From Methanomassiliicoccaceae archaeon (GTDB lineage Archaea; Thermoplasmatota; Thermoplasmata; Methanomassiliicoccales; Methanomethylophilaceae): a stretch of DNA of 6,602 nt. Every line of letters begins with the position of its first letter. The first letter of the stretch is position 1. This document shows, piece after piece, positions 5,180 through 6,602 of the stretch. Below the pieces are notes generated by a model. It was given only the letters and a program-made list of their open reading frames with translations. It searched no databases and had not been told where the DNA came from. The stretch is taken from assembly GCA_009780795.1 (NCBI GenBank), contig WQZJ01000064.1, positions 1-6,602 of the forward strand, in the 5' to 3' direction. The position numbers and the translations under genes were made by a program.

Positions 5180-6602
5180 CTCAGGTCCTCCAGCTGAAGT
5201 CTCATGGCGACACCAAGAGACAGAAGCTCATCCATGAGCAGTTTGAACGCGTACGATGTCTGCACCAGGTATATGCTCGTGTTGTTCTTGCATACCGGGC
5301 AGTACAGCGATCCGTGGCGGTCCATTATCGCCACGTGTCCGCAGTTCGGGTTGCCGCAGATGTACTGCTGCGTCCCGTCCGACTCGTCCAGGAGACGGTC
5401 CTTGATCACCATGGCCGCGCCGTGCCCTATCAGACAGTCACGTTCCATCTCACCGAATCTCAGTCCTCCCTGTCTCGACCTTCCCTCCGTGGGCTGTCTC
5501 GTCAGTATCTGCACGGGACCGCGTGAGCGCACGTGCATCTTTCCGCTGACCATGTGGTGCAGCTTCTGATAGAATATCACACCCACGAACACGTCCGTCT
5601 GGATCATGCGTCCGCTGACCCCGTCGTACATCACTTCCTTCCCGGTGTGCTTGAATCCGTTCCTGACCAGGCCGTCGCGTATCGACTGTTCGTTCTCTCC
5701 GGAGAACGAGGTCGCGTCTATCATGCGACCCTCCATCGAACCGACCTTGCCGCCTATCATCTCCAGGACATGTGCTATCGTCATACGGCTGGGGATGGCA
5801 TGCGGGTTTATCACGAGGTCCGGCGTTATACCGTCGGCCGTGAACGGCATGTCCGACTGGTCGACCAGACGTCCCACCACTCCCTTCTGCCCGTGTCTTG
5901 AGCAGAACTTGTCCCCAAGTTCAGGTATCCTCTGGTCCCTGACCTTCACCCTTACAAGTCTCGTACCGTTCTCGGACTCCGTGACCATCACCGAGTCCAC
6001 ATGCCCGAGCTCACCGGGTCTTACGGTTATCGAGGTCTCACGCCTCTTCTGAGGCGTGAGGAAGTCCATCTCCTCCTCGAGGAAACGCGGCGGTGATGTC
6101 TTTCCGATGAGAACGTCGCTGCCGGACACTTCCGATTCCGGTGATATGAGACCGTCCTCACCGAGCGAGGCATACGCCATATCGGCACGCGCCCCTCTCA
6201 CGTCCGGCGACGGTATCTCGAAATGATCCTCCTGTCCTCCGGGGTACCTGCGCTCCTCCGCGCGGTACGTCCTCATGAACGAGGACCTTCCGAGCCCTCT
6301 CTGGACGGAGCTCTTGTTCATGACGAGCGCGTCCTCCATGTTGTAACCGTGATATGAGAGCACAGCGACCACGAAGTTCTGACCCGCGGGCCTGTGGTTA
6401 TAGCCGACGAACTCCATCGTCTGGGTCTGTGCCATCGGTCTCTGCGGGTAGTGGAGCAGGTGACCTCTTGTATCCGGCCTTATGCGGTAGTTCGACGCCG
6501 GTATCCCGAGCGCCTGCTTCGCCATACCTGCGCCCATCGTCACACGCGGCGACGAGTTGTGCTCCGGATACGGAACGAGTCCCGAACATACTCCCAATAT
6601 TA
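5176..6602 (-). CDS. rpoB: DNA-directed RNA polymerase subunit B (or B'), C-terminal part; 5' end outside window
   Basis: About 474 C-terminal residues of the second-largest subunit are present. The frame is open to the right edge and the first residues (ILGVCSGLVPYPEHN) are an internal conserved block, so the TTG at 6595-6597 is not the start. Motifs in order, numbered from that Leu: SPRVTMGAGMAKQALG (16-31), YHGYNMEDALVMN (82-94), TPQKRRETS (181-189), RDQRIPELGDKFCSRHGQKG (220-239), INPHAIPSRMT (263-273), TRQPTEGRSRQGGLRFGEME (366-385) and a C-terminal zinc ribbon (C414, C419, C433, C436). The basic and hybrid-contacting residues of the active-site face are intact. Some euryarchaea split B into B'' and B'; the part seen lies wholly within the B' region, so the window cannot tell which form this is. 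Translation is coupled to rpoA1. Two perfect hairpins lie inside the coding sequence. Confidence 0.98.
   Translation of the reverse strand, partial: ILGVCSGLVPYPEHNSSPRVTMGAGMAKQALGIPASNYRIRPDTRGHLLHYPQRPMAQTQTMEFVGYNHRPAGQNFVVAVLSYHGYNMEDALVMNKSSVQRGLGRSSFMRTYRAEERRYPGGQEDHFEIPSPDVRGARADMAYASLGEDGLISPESEVSGSDVLIGKTSPPRFLEEEMDFLTPQKRRETSITVRPGELGHVDSVMVTESENGTRLVRVKVRDQRIPELGDKFCSRHGQKGVVGRLVDQSDMPFTADGITPDLVINPHAIPSRMTIAHVLEMIGGKVGSMEGRMIDATSFSGENEQSIRDGLVRNGFKHTGKEVMYDGVSGRMIQTDVFVGVIFYQKLHHMVSGKMHVRSRGPVQILTRQPTEGRSRQGGLRFGEMERDCLIGHGAAMVIKDRLLDESDGTQQYICGNPNCGHVAIMDRHGSLYCPVCKNNTSIYLVQTSYAFKLLMDELLSLGVAMRLQLEDLR
5187..5191 (-). promoter_or_regulatory. Ribosome binding site of rpoA1
   Basis: GGAGG on the minus strand lies seven bases before the rpoA1 ATG, inside the last codons of rpoB (the LEDLR tail). 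It supports the ATGA-overlapping start at 5179 and translational coupling of A' to B. Confidence 0.85.
5690..5709 (-). repeat. Perfect inverted repeat inside rpoB (8-bp stem, 4-base loop)
   Basis: TCGTTCTC at 5690-5697 is the exact reverse complement of GAGAACGA at 5702-5709, with TCCG between (CGGA in the mRNA). It encodes SFSGENE in the B subunit. It may be chance, but it resembles the longer hairpin at 6037-6060 in having a four-base loop. Confidence 0.85.
6037..6060 (-). repeat. Perfect inverted repeat inside rpoB (10-bp stem, 4-base loop)
   Basis: CTCACGCCTC at 6037-6046 is the exact reverse complement of GAGGCGTGAG at 6051-6060, with TTCT between (AGAA in the mRNA). The stem is GC-rich and should fold stably in the rpoB transcript. 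It encodes LTPQKRRE, a conserved B-subunit motif, so protein constraint fixes part of the sequence, though synonymous choice was free at several third positions. The repeat is certain; any function is unknown. Confidence 0.9.

Noticed and set aside
6595..6597. TTG as a start codon for a 473-residue protein
   Set aside because: The frame continues to the window edge, and ILGVCSGLVPYPEHN is an internal conserved block of the B subunit. This is a truncated gene, not a short one.
961..6602. Inteins in the polymerase genes
   Set aside because: Inteins are known in some archaeal polymerase subunits, but the usual insertion blocks (NADFDGD in A', QSIGEPGTQMT in A'', the visible B motifs) are all uninterrupted.
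1..6602. CRISPR arrays, tRNA or rRNA genes, insertion sequences, defence or other accessory systems
   Set aside because: No repeated spacer-like units, tRNA-like cloverleaf, transposase motif or terminal repeats were seen; almost all bases belong to housekeeping genes.

Overview
The window is an archaeal RNA polymerase gene cluster read on the minus strand, plus the tail of one convergent plus-strand gene. The archaeal assignment rests on the largest RNA polymerase subunit being split into A' and A'', the eukaryote-like polymerase motifs, a ribosomal protein L30e gene and a stand-alone two-KH-domain NusA. These together match the conserved archaeal order rpoB - rpoA1 - rpoA2 - rpl30e - nusA. 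GC-rich third positions, regular use of ATA for isoleucine and Shine-Dalgarno sites suggest a moderately GC-rich euryarchaeon. A Thermoplasmata relative, such as a Methanomassiliicoccales-type methanogen, is plausible, but this is a weak inference and nothing in the window proves methanogenesis.

Layout from the right edge, in transcription order. rpoB enters at 6602 with its 5' part cut off and ends at 5176. rpoA1 (5179-2396) overlaps it by an ATGA. rpoA2 (2394-961) follows after 1 base, rpl30e (964-689) overlaps by another ATGA, and nusA (684-256) follows after 4 bases. Clear GGAGG-type ribosome binding sites precede rpoA1 and rpoA2, and a G-rich one precedes rpl30e. There is no room for internal promoters, so this is almost certainly one translationally coupled transcript. 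The left end (1-208) is the 3' end of an unrecognised plus-strand gene. The 47 bases between the two convergent stop codons hold an imperfect hairpin and short T-runs, but no textbook terminator. No gene-free stretch over 300 bases exists.

The products belong together. B, A' and A'' form the catalytic core of RNA polymerase: A' gives the Mg-binding loop and bridge helix, A'' the trigger loop, B the hybrid-binding and second catalytic face. NusA-like KH protein probably binds nascent RNA, and L30e is a large-subunit ribosomal protein.

Most of the window is ordinary housekeeping DNA and I see no previously undescribed system. The points worth a second look are an extra N-terminal domain of about 90 residues on A'' that reads as helix-hairpin-helix, an acidic tail on A' at the same split point, the end of the cluster after nusA where many archaea continue with rps12 and rps7, an L30e that looks internally shortened, and a perfect 10-bp hairpin inside rpoB.
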